Shown piece by piece: positions 24,835-33,820 of a DNA stretch of 64,000 bases. How positions within the stretch are numbered: position 1 is the first letter of the stretch; the number at the start of each line of letters is the position of its first letter. Below the pieces are notes generated by a model, which saw nothing but the letters and a program-made list of their open reading frames with translations, was not told the origin of the DNA and did no database searches. The position numbers and the translations under genes are program-made. The stretch comes from Candidatus Bathyarchaeota archaeon (GTDB taxonomy: Archaea > Thermoproteota > Bathyarchaeia > 40CM-2-53-6), in NCBI GenBank assembly GCA_005888745.1, contig VBBS01000026.1, forward strand, positions 1 through 64,000, read 5' to 3'.

Positions 24835-25425
24835 TTGCCCGCTCTAACGAAGGAAGCCGTCTTGACTGTTGTTGGAAAGCGCCATCCTTCAACATTGGCT
24901 GACCTCAAAAAATGCCTCGAAGACGAGATGATCAAGGTCAGCGATGAGGAGCTTCTGCCCTTGATCAGGCAAATGCAATCCAGAGGAGAGATCACCGTGT
25001 ACCTTCCAGCGAGGGCTAGCACGTTCGAGGAATATCTTACCTCCTATTGGAACACTTGGTGGGTATATCTGGCTGTAAGCGTCGCGGTTTCGGAATCGTT
25101 TCTCGTCTTTTTGGAATCACAGACCGGACCACTATTGTTTCTAAGAGTGGTGTTCGGGATCGGCTTATTGGGCCTCGTTCCAGGATATTTGACAGTCCGG
25201 ATAATCTTTCCGGGTGGACAAATCAACGTTCTCGAGCAGCTCGTTCTCAGCGTTTTTCTTAGCGTCCTAGTCTCCATCACAATTGGCGTAGTGCTAGGGA
25301 TAGGCCCATTTTTTCTTCCGTCCTACAACGCCCTCCTAGTGAGCCTCTATGTCTTGGCCGCTGCGCCCGTAGCGGCTTACCGTTCCCATCGTTTTTCCGC
25401 GGGAACCCAAAGTCCCCTCAAGTAG
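24835..25425 (+). CDS. DUF1616-like membrane half with N-terminal winged helix
   Basis: A 196-residue protein. Residues about 1-65 look like a winged helix (STLADLKKCLEDEMIKVSDEELLPLIRQMQSRGEITV), followed by four membrane helices from about residue 77. The helices include LRVVFGIGLLGLVPGYLTV and IFPGGQINVLEQLVLSVFLSVLV, matching the membrane part of DUF1616 (LR-x-x-x-G, PGY, FP-x-x-x-LD-x-x-E). The usual extracellular C-terminal domain is absent and appears to be encoded by the divergent gene at 23702-24313. Such proteins cluster with archaeal glycan genes. The start is TTG. Confidence 0.65.
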   Translation: MPALTKEAVLTVVGKRHPSTLADLKKCLEDEMIKVSDEELLPLIRQMQSRGEITVYLPARASTFEEYLTSYWNTWWVYLAVSVAVSESFLVFLESQTGPLLFLRVVFGIGLLGLVPGYLTVRIIFPGGQINVLEQLVLSVFLSVLVSITIGVVLGIGPFFLPSYNALLVSLYVLAAAPVAAYRSHRFSAGTQSPLK

Positions 25426-25489
25426 ATGAGGAAGAAACCCGCGCCTATCTCTTCTGGGTTAGCGGGAGGATGGCGCTCCTTAAGACGAG

Positions 25490-26731
25490 TTACGCTGTTG
25501 CTTCTACTGTGACCGGGACTCTCGTTCCGGAGATTTGTTCCCAGTTCACCTGCGGCCCTCCAAAGGCAAGCTTGAACAAGCTTGCCATCAACAGTAGCTG
25601 GAAGGCTAAGAAGGCGATTGCACCCAGCACCCATGGCCCTGATCCTCGTGGACTCTTAACCTCGATGCCCTCGTATCGATTGACCAAGAAATAGGTGACC
25701 AGGAGCAGAGGAATGGAAAGTACTACCGTTGTCAGGAGGGCAATCGCCGCAGAAACAGGCGCAATGACGGCCAAGCCGAGGAAGGAGACGAGCGCGATTG
25801 TCAATAGAACCGGTGAGACTACGTGAACGAAAAATTCGAATGGAAAGACAACCGTGCCGTATTTGCCAAGGTTCCTCCTAAACAGCACACTAGAGTTTTG
25901 CAGCAGCGCGTGTTGGTTATTCATTCCTCTTCTGAACTTATGCCTCAGCTTGGGTCCGAGCTTGTCTGCCTCTGTCTCGAAGAACGGAACGTTTGAAGCA
26001 TAGGCAGCCTTGAATCCTTTCCTTCTCACCGTAACAGTGAGTTCTACGTCATCACACACGGTCCCGGGACGCAGCGGCTCTAAGAGTTCCGTCTTGTATG
26101 CGGAAAGTTCGCTCTCGCACATAAACGGTGTATCAACACTTGCCTCAGCTAACCTGACAGCCGTGTAGATTCGCCTGTAGCCAATTTCTAGATTTGCCAG
26201 AAAAGACATTGCTCCAACTGGAATCTCAACTCCTGAAACGGCACCGATCTCTGGCCTATCAATATTCTCGACAAGTCTTGACACGGAGTCAGACGGGAAT
26301 GTGACGTCGGCATCTGTTAGGATCAGTATTTCTGACCTAACTGTTCGCATTGCCTCGTTTATCGCCTCGCTCTTTCCTCGTCTGATCGGCTGTTCGATCA
26401 GAACTAGGTTGACTTGACTCGCATGTTCTTGAGCAAATCTATTGACAATGCTTCGTGTTTCGTCCGTAGAAGCGCTATCGACCACGATCACTTCAAGGTT
26501 TTCACTAGGATAATCGATCTGGAGGACATTATCGAGCTTTCGTTGGATGATTGAAGCCTCGTTGTATGTGGGAATCACCAAGGAGACCGTAGGATTTGTT
26601 CGGCGCTGACCTCTAGGTGACGGCGTCGCAGTGCTCCCGAATAGTATCGCGAGCCCCAGAGTGTAGATAACGAGCATTGCAAATGCAGTCGTGTAGTAGA
26701 CAGTCCCAAGGATAGAAACGAGGAAGCTCAT
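25490..26731 (-). CDS. GT2-family membrane glycosyltransferase
   Basis: A 413-residue protein. One N-terminal helix is followed by a GT-A catalytic domain: VSLVIPTYNEASII, VIVVDSASTDET, ILTDADVTF (the DxD metal site), VCDDVELTVTVRRKGF (acid/base region) and FRRGMNNQHAL (the equivalent of Q-x-x-RW). Three or four C-terminal membrane helices follow. This is the layout of processive or lipid-linked transferases such as hyaluronan or poly-GlcNAc synthases, with family length normal. It is the last gene of the leftward glycan operon, 14 bases after the deacetylase gene. The donor sugar is unknown. Confidence 0.85.
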   Translation of the reverse strand: MSFLVSILGTVYYTTAFAMLVIYTLGLAILFGSTATPSPRGQRRTNPTVSLVIPTYNEASIIQRKLDNVLQIDYPSENLEVIVVDSASTDETRSIVNRFAQEHASQVNLVLIEQPIRRGKSEAINEAMRTVRSEILILTDADVTFPSDSVSRLVENIDRPEIGAVSGVEIPVGAMSFLANLEIGYRRIYTAVRLAEASVDTPFMCESELSAYKTELLEPLRPGTVCDDVELTVTVRRKGFKAAYASNVPFFETEADKLGPKLRHKFRRGMNNQHALLQNSSVLFRRNLGKYGTVVFPFEFFVHVVSPVLLTIALVSFLGLAVIAPVSAAIALLTTVVLSIPLLLVTYFLVNRYEGIEVKSPRGSGPWVLGAIAFLAFQLLLMASLFKLAFGGPQVNWEQISGTRVPVTVEATA

Positions 26732-26745
26732 CGCGCCGCCACGAG

Positions 26746-28335
26746 CTATTTCTCCGAGCCTTTCGATAATTCAATTACACTCGGACCCGCCAACTTCTCG
26801 ACCTTGAAGCCTTCAATCCCGTATCCTGTCACAAACTCGAGCTCAAGCATATCTGCTCCCTCCTGACCGTTGGCTTGTTGCAAACTCGCCTTTCCCTCCG
26901 TTATCCTAATCTGTGACTGTTCTCGGCTTGTCCACCAGTCGGCCAATTCGCCGAGACTCAGAATATCGCAGCTGGAGTCGGAACGGAACGACTTGAGGAG
27001 ACGATGATACTCTGCCTGCCCGCCTTCTAGCCCGAATTCGTAGTCAGGGTGAGTGAGCAGCACGCAGACCCCTCCCACTCCCTTCACCCATTTAGAAACA
27101 TCAATCAGTCGATCGACTGCCTGGGCGATGCCCAACTCCCCTATTCTAATGAGCTGATGGTCCTGAGGAAGCGACACTGGAACCTCAACAATTCCCGAAA
27201 TGCGGAATGGAAAGATCGTTCCGACACCATGAGGTTTCAGAGACGTTGGCGATAGCGCCTCCCAACTAGGGACTGACGAGTCGAATCGGTAGCCGGCCTT
27301 TCCAACTGCATCCAGGATCTCTCGACTGTGCTGCAAGAGTGGGGATCTGAACCCTCGGACCCTACCCCTAGCGAGAAGTTCAAGCCTTTCCCTGCACTGA
27401 ATCAGCCTCTCTACCTTGTCCTTGTATCTTGCGAAGAGCAGCCGGCCGTCGTGCTTCGTATCATGTGCTCCAACCTCCCCCGTCTTTGCGAGATATGTCA
27501 ATAGCTGGGAAGATAGTGGGTAACGCTCGCTGGGAATATTCCAAGTTGAGCGAATATCGAGTTCTTTCTCTACTTCGACGAGCCTGCTCGCACCGTCCTC
27601 TAGGCCGACCTGGGTTTCAACATCGTGGCTGACTGCGAGGACATGAGTCCTTCCTTTCCTCCAGAAGCCTATCCGCGGAATCGCCTTTCCAGAGGCGATC
27701 ACAAGGCTGGCGAGGAAGATGGTTCTGAGACACTCGACGGGTCCAAGCATCTCCTCCCTGAACTGGGCAATGTTTTTTCTTGCCTTGAAAACTCGATTCC
27801 TTATGAAAGAGGGAATCTTGTCGTACGAGAAAGGCATCATCGCGAGGAGCCGGAATTTCCAACTTGGATTCTCGTCCAATCTGCCATAGATCAATCTGTA
27901 ATACTCTGACACAAGGTCCGTTGAGAGAAGATGGACATTTGTTCCGAGAATTTGGTGGAGGATCGTTGTACTCCCGTCTCTCAATACAGGCTTAAGACGT
28001 GATCCTGAAAACTGGTTTAGAACCGTTTTCAGAGAGACGAAAGTGCCGGATGAGACGGGCAAGCGAAGTAATGCTTCTTCTTTGAAGATTTCGAGGCCGA
28101 ATCGTCGCGCGACACTCTTGGCCTCCTCGGTTCCAACTGGGGAAATAATTACGGGACGACCTTCCGGGGAGACCGCGCTGTCCGCGAGTCCAGCTGTGAG
28201 GAATAACTGACCTCGATCCTGAACTTGCTCAAGAGTGTATGGGACCTTCCAGAAATCAGCGTATTCTTGCAGAATGGCCAAGTTTTGCGGATCCCTTGAG
28301 CCAAGAGCAATTGGAGAAGTTAGTGTTTCTGTCAA
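26746..28335 (-). CDS. NodB-type polysaccharide deacetylase-like protein
   Basis: 529 residues when read from a TTG at 28335, two bases after the preceding stop. An ATG at 28389 would overlap that gene by 52 bases and seems less likely. The first 240 residues are of unknown fold. The catalytic part is visible as AVSHDVETQVGLE (the metal/base acidic pair), GAHDTKHDG (the H-x-x-x-H metal site) and VRGFRSPLLQHS (the R-x-P motif), the core of carbohydrate esterase family 4. These enzymes remove acetyl groups from N-acetyl sugars. With two GT2 genes on either side, it likely edits the same glycan. The long extra N-terminal region is unusual. Confidence 0.75.
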   Translation of the reverse strand: MTETLTSPIALGSRDPQNLAILQEYADFWKVPYTLEQVQDRGQLFLTAGLADSAVSPEGRPVIISPVGTEEAKSVARRFGLEIFKEEALLRLPVSSGTFVSLKTVLNQFSGSRLKPVLRDGSTTILHQILGTNVHLLSTDLVSEYYRLIYGRLDENPSWKFRLLAMMPFSYDKIPSFIRNRVFKARKNIAQFREEMLGPVECLRTIFLASLVIASGKAIPRIGFWRKGRTHVLAVSHDVETQVGLEDGASRLVEVEKELDIRSTWNIPSERYPLSSQLLTYLAKTGEVGAHDTKHDGRLLFARYKDKVERLIQCRERLELLARGRVRGFRSPLLQHSREILDAVGKAGYRFDSSVPSWEALSPTSLKPHGVGTIFPFRISGIVEVPVSLPQDHQLIRIGELGIAQAVDRLIDVSKWVKGVGGVCVLLTHPDYEFGLEGGQAEYHRLLKSFRSDSSCDILSLGELADWWTSREQSQIRITEGKASLQQANGQEGADMLELEFVTGYGIEGFKVEKLAGPSVIELSKGSEK

Positions 28336-28337
28336 CT

Positions 28338-29066
28338 CTATTTCTTGACTCTGAGTCTTAGCAGAAGCAGTGGCCCCACAATTTGCCACCAGTCCTTCGA
28401 TGGTGAGATGTGAGAGTATTTCCTGTTTTTCATTGCAGAGTAGTCCTTGGAAACTGGCCTCTCGGTAAATTTGTAGCCGAGTGTGAGGACTTTGTAGTGA
28501 AGGTAGTATTCTAGCTCATATCTGTCCAGCCAGCTCTGCCACAGGTTGATGCGCGAATCCTCCACAATCGAGGCTTTGTAGGCTCTGAAACCATTCGTAA
28601 CCTCGGTGCATCGGACTCCTGTCATAAACGACCAGACGTAAGGAAATACCCGGGTGAAGATACTCCTCAGAAAGGGATTCTTTTCTCGGCGGCCGCCTGG
28701 GAGAAACCGGGAACCCTGAACGTAATCGTACCCTTCTTCTATGATGGGAGTTGTCAGCCTAGGAATTTCGCGTGGGTCATCTTTGCCGTTTCCCGCCATT
28801 ATGACGATGAGCTCAAATCCATTTTCGAGCGCGTACTTGTAACCCTGGCGTATGGCATAACCAATTCCTTTCCGGACAGGGTTCTCGATGGTCGTAACGG
28901 GAACTCTAATTTGTCTTCTGGCCTCTTCGATCGTGCCTAACGTGACGACTCCTGGTTTGTCTGCTACGATGCATATCTCATCGACATAGCCGGGCGCGAA
29001 TCTCTCGAGAACGGCTCCAATGGTGTCTGATTCCCCGTATACCGGAATGATTGCTATAGACTTCAA
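28338..29066 (-). CDS. GT2-family glycosyltransferase (dolichol-phosphate-sugar synthase-like)
   Basis: A 242-residue soluble GT-A enzyme. Its TTG start overlaps the stop of the acetyltransferase gene (TTGA). Motifs: IAIIPVYGESDTIGAVL, a second acidic site in EICIVADKPG, KGIGYAIRQGYKYAL, and IVIMAGNGKDDP at the nucleotide-metal site, where the usual D-x-D is replaced by N-x-K-D-D. NGFRAYK follows. This pattern resembles dolichol-phosphate mannose or glucose synthases and related transferases. The shifted DxD is worth noting. It probably moves a sugar from a nucleotide donor onto a lipid carrier. Confidence 0.8.
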   Translation of the reverse strand: MKSIAIIPVYGESDTIGAVLERFAPGYVDEICIVADKPGVVTLGTIEEARRQIRVPVTTIENPVRKGIGYAIRQGYKYALENGFELIVIMAGNGKDDPREIPRLTTPIIEEGYDYVQGSRFLPGGRREKNPFLRSIFTRVFPYVWSFMTGVRCTEVTNGFRAYKASIVEDSRINLWQSWLDRYELEYYLHYKVLTLGYKFTERPVSKDYSAMKNRKYSHISPSKDWWQIVGPLLLLRLRVKK

Positions 29067-29572
29067 GGCCGCGTTGACCCTTTGGTGGTACGTGCTCTTG
29101 CTAATGCGACCCTGGGGGAAATGGTCGCGCTCACAACTCGCGCAGGGTTGCCGAAGGCAATGGCGTTGTCTGGTATGTCCCTAGTTACAACGGAGCCGGA
29201 ACCGATGAGAGCATTTTCTCCAATAGTCACTCCGGGGTTGATTACGCTTCGCGCCCCTATCGATGCGAACTTCTTTACGCGGGTTTGGAGAAGCTTCCAT
29301 TCGCCATGGGCCCTGGGATATTTGTCGTTGGTGAATGTCACGCTGGGTCCGATGAAGACATCGTCCTCAATGGTCACTCCCGTAGGGATGAAAACGAATG
29401 GCCTGATCTTGCAGTTGTCGCCTATCGTGACCCCCTCTTCAACGTAGACGAACGCGTCTATCTTGGTGTTCTTTCCAATCTTGCCCCCGTAGAGGTTTAC
29501 TTGATCATATACTCGTGAGAACCGTCCGATTTTCGTCTTCTTGATAATCGAGTATTTTGGGCGTCTCCTCAC
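29063..29572 (-). CDS. Left-handed beta-helix N-acetyltransferase (WbpD-like)
   Basis: A 169-residue hexapeptide-repeat protein. Repeats run from about residue 28: GGKIGKNTKI, VEEGVTIGDNCKI, VTIEDDVFIGP, then after a loop IGARSVINPGVTIGENALIGSGSVV. It ends with DIPDNAIAFGNPARVV, the usual end of sugar acetyltransferases. VTFTNDKYPRAHGEW is characteristic of the WbpD group, which acetylates the 3-amino group of UDP-2-acetamido-3-amino-2,3-dideoxy-glucuronic acid. Neighbouring dehydrogenase and aminotransferase genes are the previous steps of that route. Start and stop overlap both neighbours by 4 bases. Confidence 0.8.
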   Translation of the reverse strand: MRRRPKYSIIKKTKIGRFSRVYDQVNLYGGKIGKNTKIDAFVYVEEGVTIGDNCKIRPFVFIPTGVTIEDDVFIGPSVTFTNDKYPRAHGEWKLLQTRVKKFASIGARSVINPGVTIGENALIGSGSVVTRDIPDNAIAFGNPARVVSATISPRVALARARTTKGSTRP

Positions 29573-30579
29573 TTTGCAGGAATCTCCTCGGCGAGGGGCA
29601 CCTCTACTCGCACGGTTCGCTCTTGACGAAGAGATTCGCGTGCGGCCTCTAAAACACTGACGACCCGGGCTCCGAGAACCCCATCTGAGAGGTTGGCAAA
29701 GGGCTTGGAGTCCAGGCTGTTTGAAATGCAGTCGACGAAGTGTGTGACCTCCTCTCTAAGCGTATTGCTGGGGGTGATGGAAATCTGGGTACTGCTTGAA
29801 CCGTGAAGGACCCCCTTTTGCTCCGAGCAGTCTAGGTATGCCATGCCCTTGCTTCCGACTACTGTGACATCTCTGCGCTTTTCCCTGTCGAGCCAGCTTA
29901 CTTCTACTTGGGCAGCTAGGCCATTTGGGTGCTCCGCAGTGATGAAAGCCACTTCCTCGTTCTCTTTTGTTCTGTACCCTTTTCCTCTACAGGTGATCTT
30001 GTTCGGCCACATGTCTAGGAGATAGTTGCAAATGTCGAAGGGGTGAGGAGCTAGATCTGTGATAACTTCTCGGTATCCTTGTGGAGGTAGAAAACCTGTC
30101 CATCCGAATCGGACATAGTAAAGCTCCCCTAGGACTCCTGTGTTCATGGCTTGTCGGAGTTCTCTTACCCCGTTATTGAATCTGTGAATATGTCCCACGC
30201 AAAGCACTCTCTTGCTCTCACGCGCGATTTCGACGAGTTGGTAGGCTTCCTTTGAATTGAGGGTGAGAGGCTTCTCTACCAGCACGTTCTTTCCGTGCCT
30301 GAGAAATCTTGAAGCGACCTCAAAGTGTGTAGCGTTCGGCGTGCAAATGTGCACTCCCGACAGATCTGGATCAGTTAGTAGTCCTTGGTAGTCTACACGA
30401 TAGTCTTGGGATCCAAATTCCTGTCTGCATTGAGCGAGCATTGTTGGCGAGTTGTCGACGACAGCGTGAAGCTGGACTCGTCCAGTAGTTCGGCCCACGT
30501 CAAGGATTTCCCGGATGACCTTTTTTCCCCAGTAACCTCCGCCTATGACGGCAATTCGGACCGGATTCGTAGCACTCAC
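29569..30579 (-). CDS. Gfo/Idh/MocA oxidoreductase (WbpB-like)
   Basis: A 336-residue NAD(P)-dependent sugar oxidoreductase. The dinucleotide site is IAVIGGGYWGKKVIREI. NVLVEKPLTLN holds the conserved EKP lysine, and YREVITDLAPHPFDICNYLL the active-site His. This family oxidises the 3-hydroxyl of nucleotide sugars, and in the WbpB role acts on UDP-GlcNAcA. Position supports that role: the aminotransferase lies 12 bases upstream and the acetyltransferase overlaps by 4. Family length is normal. UDP-GlcNAc 6-dehydrogenase, which would supply the substrate, is not in the window. Confidence 0.85.
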   Translation of the reverse strand: MSATNPVRIAVIGGGYWGKKVIREILDVGRTTGRVQLHAVVDNSPTMLAQCRQEFGSQDYRVDYQGLLTDPDLSGVHICTPNATHFEVASRFLRHGKNVLVEKPLTLNSKEAYQLVEIARESKRVLCVGHIHRFNNGVRELRQAMNTGVLGELYYVRFGWTGFLPPQGYREVITDLAPHPFDICNYLLDMWPNKITCRGKGYRTKENEEVAFITAEHPNGLAAQVEVSWLDREKRRDVTVVGSKGMAYLDCSEQKGVLHGSSSTQISITPSNTLREEVTHFVDCISNSLDSKPFANLSDGVLGARVVSVLEAARESLRQERTVRVEVPLAEEIPAK

Positions 30580-30591
30580 CCTCTTCCTTGT

Positions 30592-31710
30592 TTATTTGGA
30601 TATGGCTGGATCTCTCACTAGTCGGGCGACGGTCCGGACTTCCTCCTCGGTGATTGCCGGGTGAATCGGTAGACTCAGTACGCGTCCCGCAAGCCTCTCC
30701 GCTTGGGGGAATGTTCCCTCTGAGTATCTGTATCTTGTCCGGTAAGGCGTTTGAAGGTGAATCGGTATGGGGTAGTGAATGGCCGCTTCCACTCCGTTCT
30801 TCTCAAGGTGCAAGGCAAGTTGATCTCGGTGGTTGCTTCGAACTACGAACAGGTGATACACGGAGGTTGTGCCTGGCGTGTCTGCAGGCGGTAATTCGAC
30901 ACTGGCCGTACCCTCCAGCTCTGTTCTGTACAAGTTCGCTATTCTTCTTCGAGCTTCGTTCCACTTGTCTAGCCTTCTCAACTGGACCCTCCCTATCGCC
31001 GCGTTTACGGTGTTGAGCCTCGAGGTGTAGCCAATCCGTTGCATTGTATATTTTGACGCTCGACCGCAGTCTCTGAAGCTGCGAGCTGCATCAGCGACTT
31101 TTTCGTCGTTGGTTACAATCATACCGCCGTCCCCGCACACGGTCATGTTTTTGCTGGTGTAGAAGGAGAAACAACCCACATGTCCTATAGAGCCAACTCG
31201 TCGTCCATTATACTCTGCCCCGTGAGCTTGACAGTCGTCTTCAATGATGCTGATCCCCTTGTCCTCCGCGAGGTCTCGAAACTCGTCCATTCTTGCCGGG
31301 TGTCCATACAAGTGGACTGGAATAATCGCACGAGTGTCTGGAGCGAGTCTTGCCTCTACCTTCTGTGGGTCAAGGTTAAAACCATCATTCTCTACGTCAG
31401 CAAATCTGGGTTGGGCACCAGCATGAATTACGGCATTAGACGTCGCGAAGAACGAGAAGGGAGTTGTTATGACTTCATCGCTTTCCTGGATTCCCATCGA
31501 CTGCAAGGCGATTTGTAGCGCGGCGGTGCCAGAGGCTGTTGAGACTGCGTGTCGAACGCCACAGTAACGTGCAAATTCTTCTTCGAACTTGTAGACACTC
31601 TCTCCCATGACCAGTTTTTCATTTTGCAGAGAGAGAAGAGCGGCCTGAAGCATCTCTTGGTCTACGATTGGCCTCATAAGTGGAATCTTGAATCCGTGCT
31701 TGACCTGCAT
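30592..31710 (-). CDS. DegT/DnrJ/EryC1 sugar aminotransferase (WbpE-like)
   Basis: A 372-residue PLP-dependent aminotransferase. Landmarks are STASGTAALQIALQ near the N-terminus, IIEDDCQAHGAEY (PLP-stacking and Asp), and FSFYTSKNMTVCGDGGMIV with the Schiff-base lysine. The C-terminal domain ends with YPIPIHLQTPYR and LSLPIHPAIT, as in sugar aminotransferases. It would put an amino group on a 3-keto nucleotide sugar using glutamate, matching the WbpE step beside WbpB- and WbpD-like genes. It is the first gene of a six-gene leftward operon. Confidence 0.88.
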   Translation of the reverse strand: MQVKHGFKIPLMRPIVDQEMLQAALLSLQNEKLVMGESVYKFEEEFARYCGVRHAVSTASGTAALQIALQSMGIQESDEVITTPFSFFATSNAVIHAGAQPRFADVENDGFNLDPQKVEARLAPDTRAIIPVHLYGHPARMDEFRDLAEDKGISIIEDDCQAHGAEYNGRRVGSIGHVGCFSFYTSKNMTVCGDGGMIVTNDEKVADAARSFRDCGRASKYTMQRIGYTSRLNTVNAAIGRVQLRRLDKWNEARRRIANLYRTELEGTASVELPPADTPGTTSVYHLFVVRSNHRDQLALHLEKNGVEAAIHYPIPIHLQTPYRTRYRYSEGTFPQAERLAGRVLSLPIHPAITEEEVRTVARLVRDPAISK

Positions 31711-32112
31711 TACAGTATCAGCCCCACCGACGGGATCTTTTGTGAGGACTGTTTCCTTGCTCGTCCTTCAGTCACCTTAGCGATGAGACCTGGGGTTCGC
31801 GAGTTTTAACCCTTCCTAGATAAAATCGTCACTTTCAATCGCTTTAATGACAAAGAAATCCGAAGATATCGTATTGGTCTACAAACCAAACGAGACTGGA
31901 ATTGGATAAATACCGCGCGACCAGAATTTCTACTTCGAGACTGTTACTCGGAAGCACAGGAGAAAAGTGAGGAACCAAGATGAATCCAGTATTTTTCCTC
32001 AAAGGCATGACCATTATCCTTGTTCCAGACAACTGTGGGAAACAAATTTGTGAAAATAGGGCCGTCGTCAGGAAAACATTCAATTCTATTCGGTGGATTT
32101 AGGGGCTATCTC
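31711..32112. other. Divergent promoter region of the glycan locus
   Basis: About 400 bases between the leftward sugar operon and the rightward trio. An AT-rich GTTTTAAC near 31802-31809 could serve leftward transcription. GATAAATACC near 31905 could serve rightward. No gene is seen. Confidence 0.45.
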
Positions 32113-33171
32113 ATGAAACTGAATTTTCTTGAAGAAATAGGTGGCGTAAAAACTGCTCGAAGGGAAGCAGAATCCCTTCTCCTCGCAACCGCATTGCTGA
32201 GAAACGACAAGCTCATGCTGAAAGACGGGGAGAGCATGCTGAAACTGGCGAAGAAGAACAAAGTCCTCTTGCGAGCCGCTGGCGTGATTGGTCTCCCCCC
32301 CGACGCATTCGACGAGGCAACAAAGGATGCCCGTGAAGCGTTTCACTTGTATGATCAGATGAGCGATTTCTTCACTAAACGCGGAGTCTCTTTCGTCGCG
32401 ATAAAATCTTTCGACTCGTTACCGGACATCGGTCATGATATTGACCTCCTAGTTCCCTCGCCGGAGGAACTTTTGCTAGCAGAGAAATTGTTGGTGAACG
32501 AATACAGAGTCCGTGTTCAAGGGCTCACGCACTGCGACAGGTTACTCGGAAAATTCAGCTGCTTTCTGCCAGGATACAAACACGATTTTGAGCTTTATCC
32601 CACAATCAGCCAACTCGGCGAAACGCACTTGGACCCGAATCAAGTTCTTCATGAACGCAGGAAGGTGACACTCGAAGGACACTCTGTGTGGATGACTTCT
32701 GATTCTGATAGAGTACTAATACGAGTGATTCACGCGATGTTTCGCCACAATTTTCTCAAACTATCAGACATTTTGGACTTTCTGAAACTGATTGAGACCG
32801 CCAGCATTCAAGAGGTTGTAGAAAAAATTGACAACGCTCGAATTGGCGACGCCTTCATCTTCTACCTCGCCTCAATAGAGCGTTTCCTGCGAGCCTGCCA
32901 AATCGAAAACCACACCTTCCTAGAGATGAAGAAAAAGGCACAGGAAAGGTTTGGCAACGACCGATTGGGATTCCTCCGACGCGATAGACTCGTACTTCCC
33001 TACAGGATCCCGACGGTCGCGATTGTCATGCTCTTCTTGGTCAAGGCCGCGCGAGAGGCTGCGAGCGCGAGATGGAAGAGCGCGATTTCTTGCCTAGTTG
33101 CTCCACCGCTGATGATTCTCGATTTCATTAGCGCCGCGCTAAGGGTAGGCGGAAGGGGAGGAGTATGGTAA
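32113..33171 (+). CDS. Nucleotidyltransferase-like protein with C-terminal helix
   Basis: 352 residues from the ATG at 32113, which has AGGGG nine bases upstream; the frame is open back to a TTG at 32020. The first 90 residues are helical. GVSFVAIKSFDSLPDIGHDIDLLV looks like the core of an uncharacterised nucleotidyltransferase family: a strand, then D-x-D in HDIDLL. RHNFLKLSDILDFLKL lies in a helical C-terminal domain. A hydrophobic stretch near the end (APPLMILDFISAALRV) may touch the membrane. It starts a three-gene operon with a kinase-like and a phosphoesterase gene. The substrate is unknown; transfer of a nucleotide or phosphate group to a glycan or lipid is inferred. Confidence 0.6.
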   Translation: MKLNFLEEIGGVKTARREAESLLLATALLRNDKLMLKDGESMLKLAKKNKVLLRAAGVIGLPPDAFDEATKDAREAFHLYDQMSDFFTKRGVSFVAIKSFDSLPDIGHDIDLLVPSPEELLLAEKLLVNEYRVRVQGLTHCDRLLGKFSCFLPGYKHDFELYPTISQLGETHLDPNQVLHERRKVTLEGHSVWMTSDSDRVLIRVIHAMFRHNFLKLSDILDFLKLIETASIQEVVEKIDNARIGDAFIFYLASIERFLRACQIENHTFLEMKKKAQERFGNDRLGFLRRDRLVLPYRIPTVAIVMLFLVKAAREAASARWKSAISCLVAPPLMILDFISAALRVGGRGGVW

Positions 33172-33172
33172 A

Positions 33173-33820
33173 ATGAACAAGATTCTGATAACACTCAGCG
33201 GAACCCACGGCTCAGGAAAATCAACCAATGCTGGCAAGTGCTACTACCTCCTCAACAAGGCCGGTTACAGATTCTCCTATCTGCGACACCAGGATCTGCT
33301 CGATCCCTTCGGTTTTATCGTCAGACGAGCCGCCAGGATACTACACACGAGCGCCGAAGAGCTCGAGAAACTAACACCGACCAGGGTTCTCTGGTCCCTA
33401 TACTTGCTCTACATATACTATCCCATACTCCTCGCGGGAATAGGGATCCGCAAGCTGCTAGGCTATAGTACGGTATGCGATAGATACGTTTACGATCTGA
33501 TCGTAGCGTTCAGAGACAATGACATGAGTGTCCCCAGTGAATCCTTGCTCCTCAGATTGATACCCCGTCCCAATGCATCATTTGTCATGGACGCTCCCGA
33601 GCAACGCATTCTGGCAGACCGCCCAGAACATACAGCCGAGTTCATTAGAAAAGAAAAATGGCTCTATTTGAAACTCGCGGACGACTTCAACCTGACAAAA
33701 ATCAACACAGGTGACTCTCCCTCGATCGTCTGGGACAAGATAACGGCGCAGGTCAGGACGGCCCTAGGGGAAGGCCCACCGCTTAAGCACATCCCCGTCC
33801 AAGCGGTCATCCAAACATGA
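33173..33820 (+). CDS. Thymidylate-kinase-like P-loop kinase
   Basis: A 215-residue protein starting two bases after the preceding stop, with GGAGGAG upstream. The P-loop is LSGTHGSGKSTNAGK at residues 7-21. STVCDRYVYDLIVAFRD matches the DR(Y/H) substrate motif of thymidylate-kinase-type enzymes. VMDAPEQRILADRPEH fills the LID region. It is too divergent to be the housekeeping TMP kinase, with hydrophobic insertions (LYLLYIYYPILLAGIGI). Its stop overlaps the phosphoesterase start by 4 bases. A kinase for a sugar, polyol or lipid headgroup in the same pathway as its neighbours is plausible. Confidence 0.7.
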   Translation: MNKILITLSGTHGSGKSTNAGKCYYLLNKAGYRFSYLRHQDLLDPFGFIVRRAARILHTSAEELEKLTPTRVLWSLYLLYIYYPILLAGIGIRKLLGYSTVCDRYVYDLIVAFRDNDMSVPSESLLLRLIPRPNASFVMDAPEQRILADRPEHTAEFIRKEKWLYLKLADDFNLTKINTGDSPSIVWDKITAQVRTALGEGPPLKHIPVQAVIQT

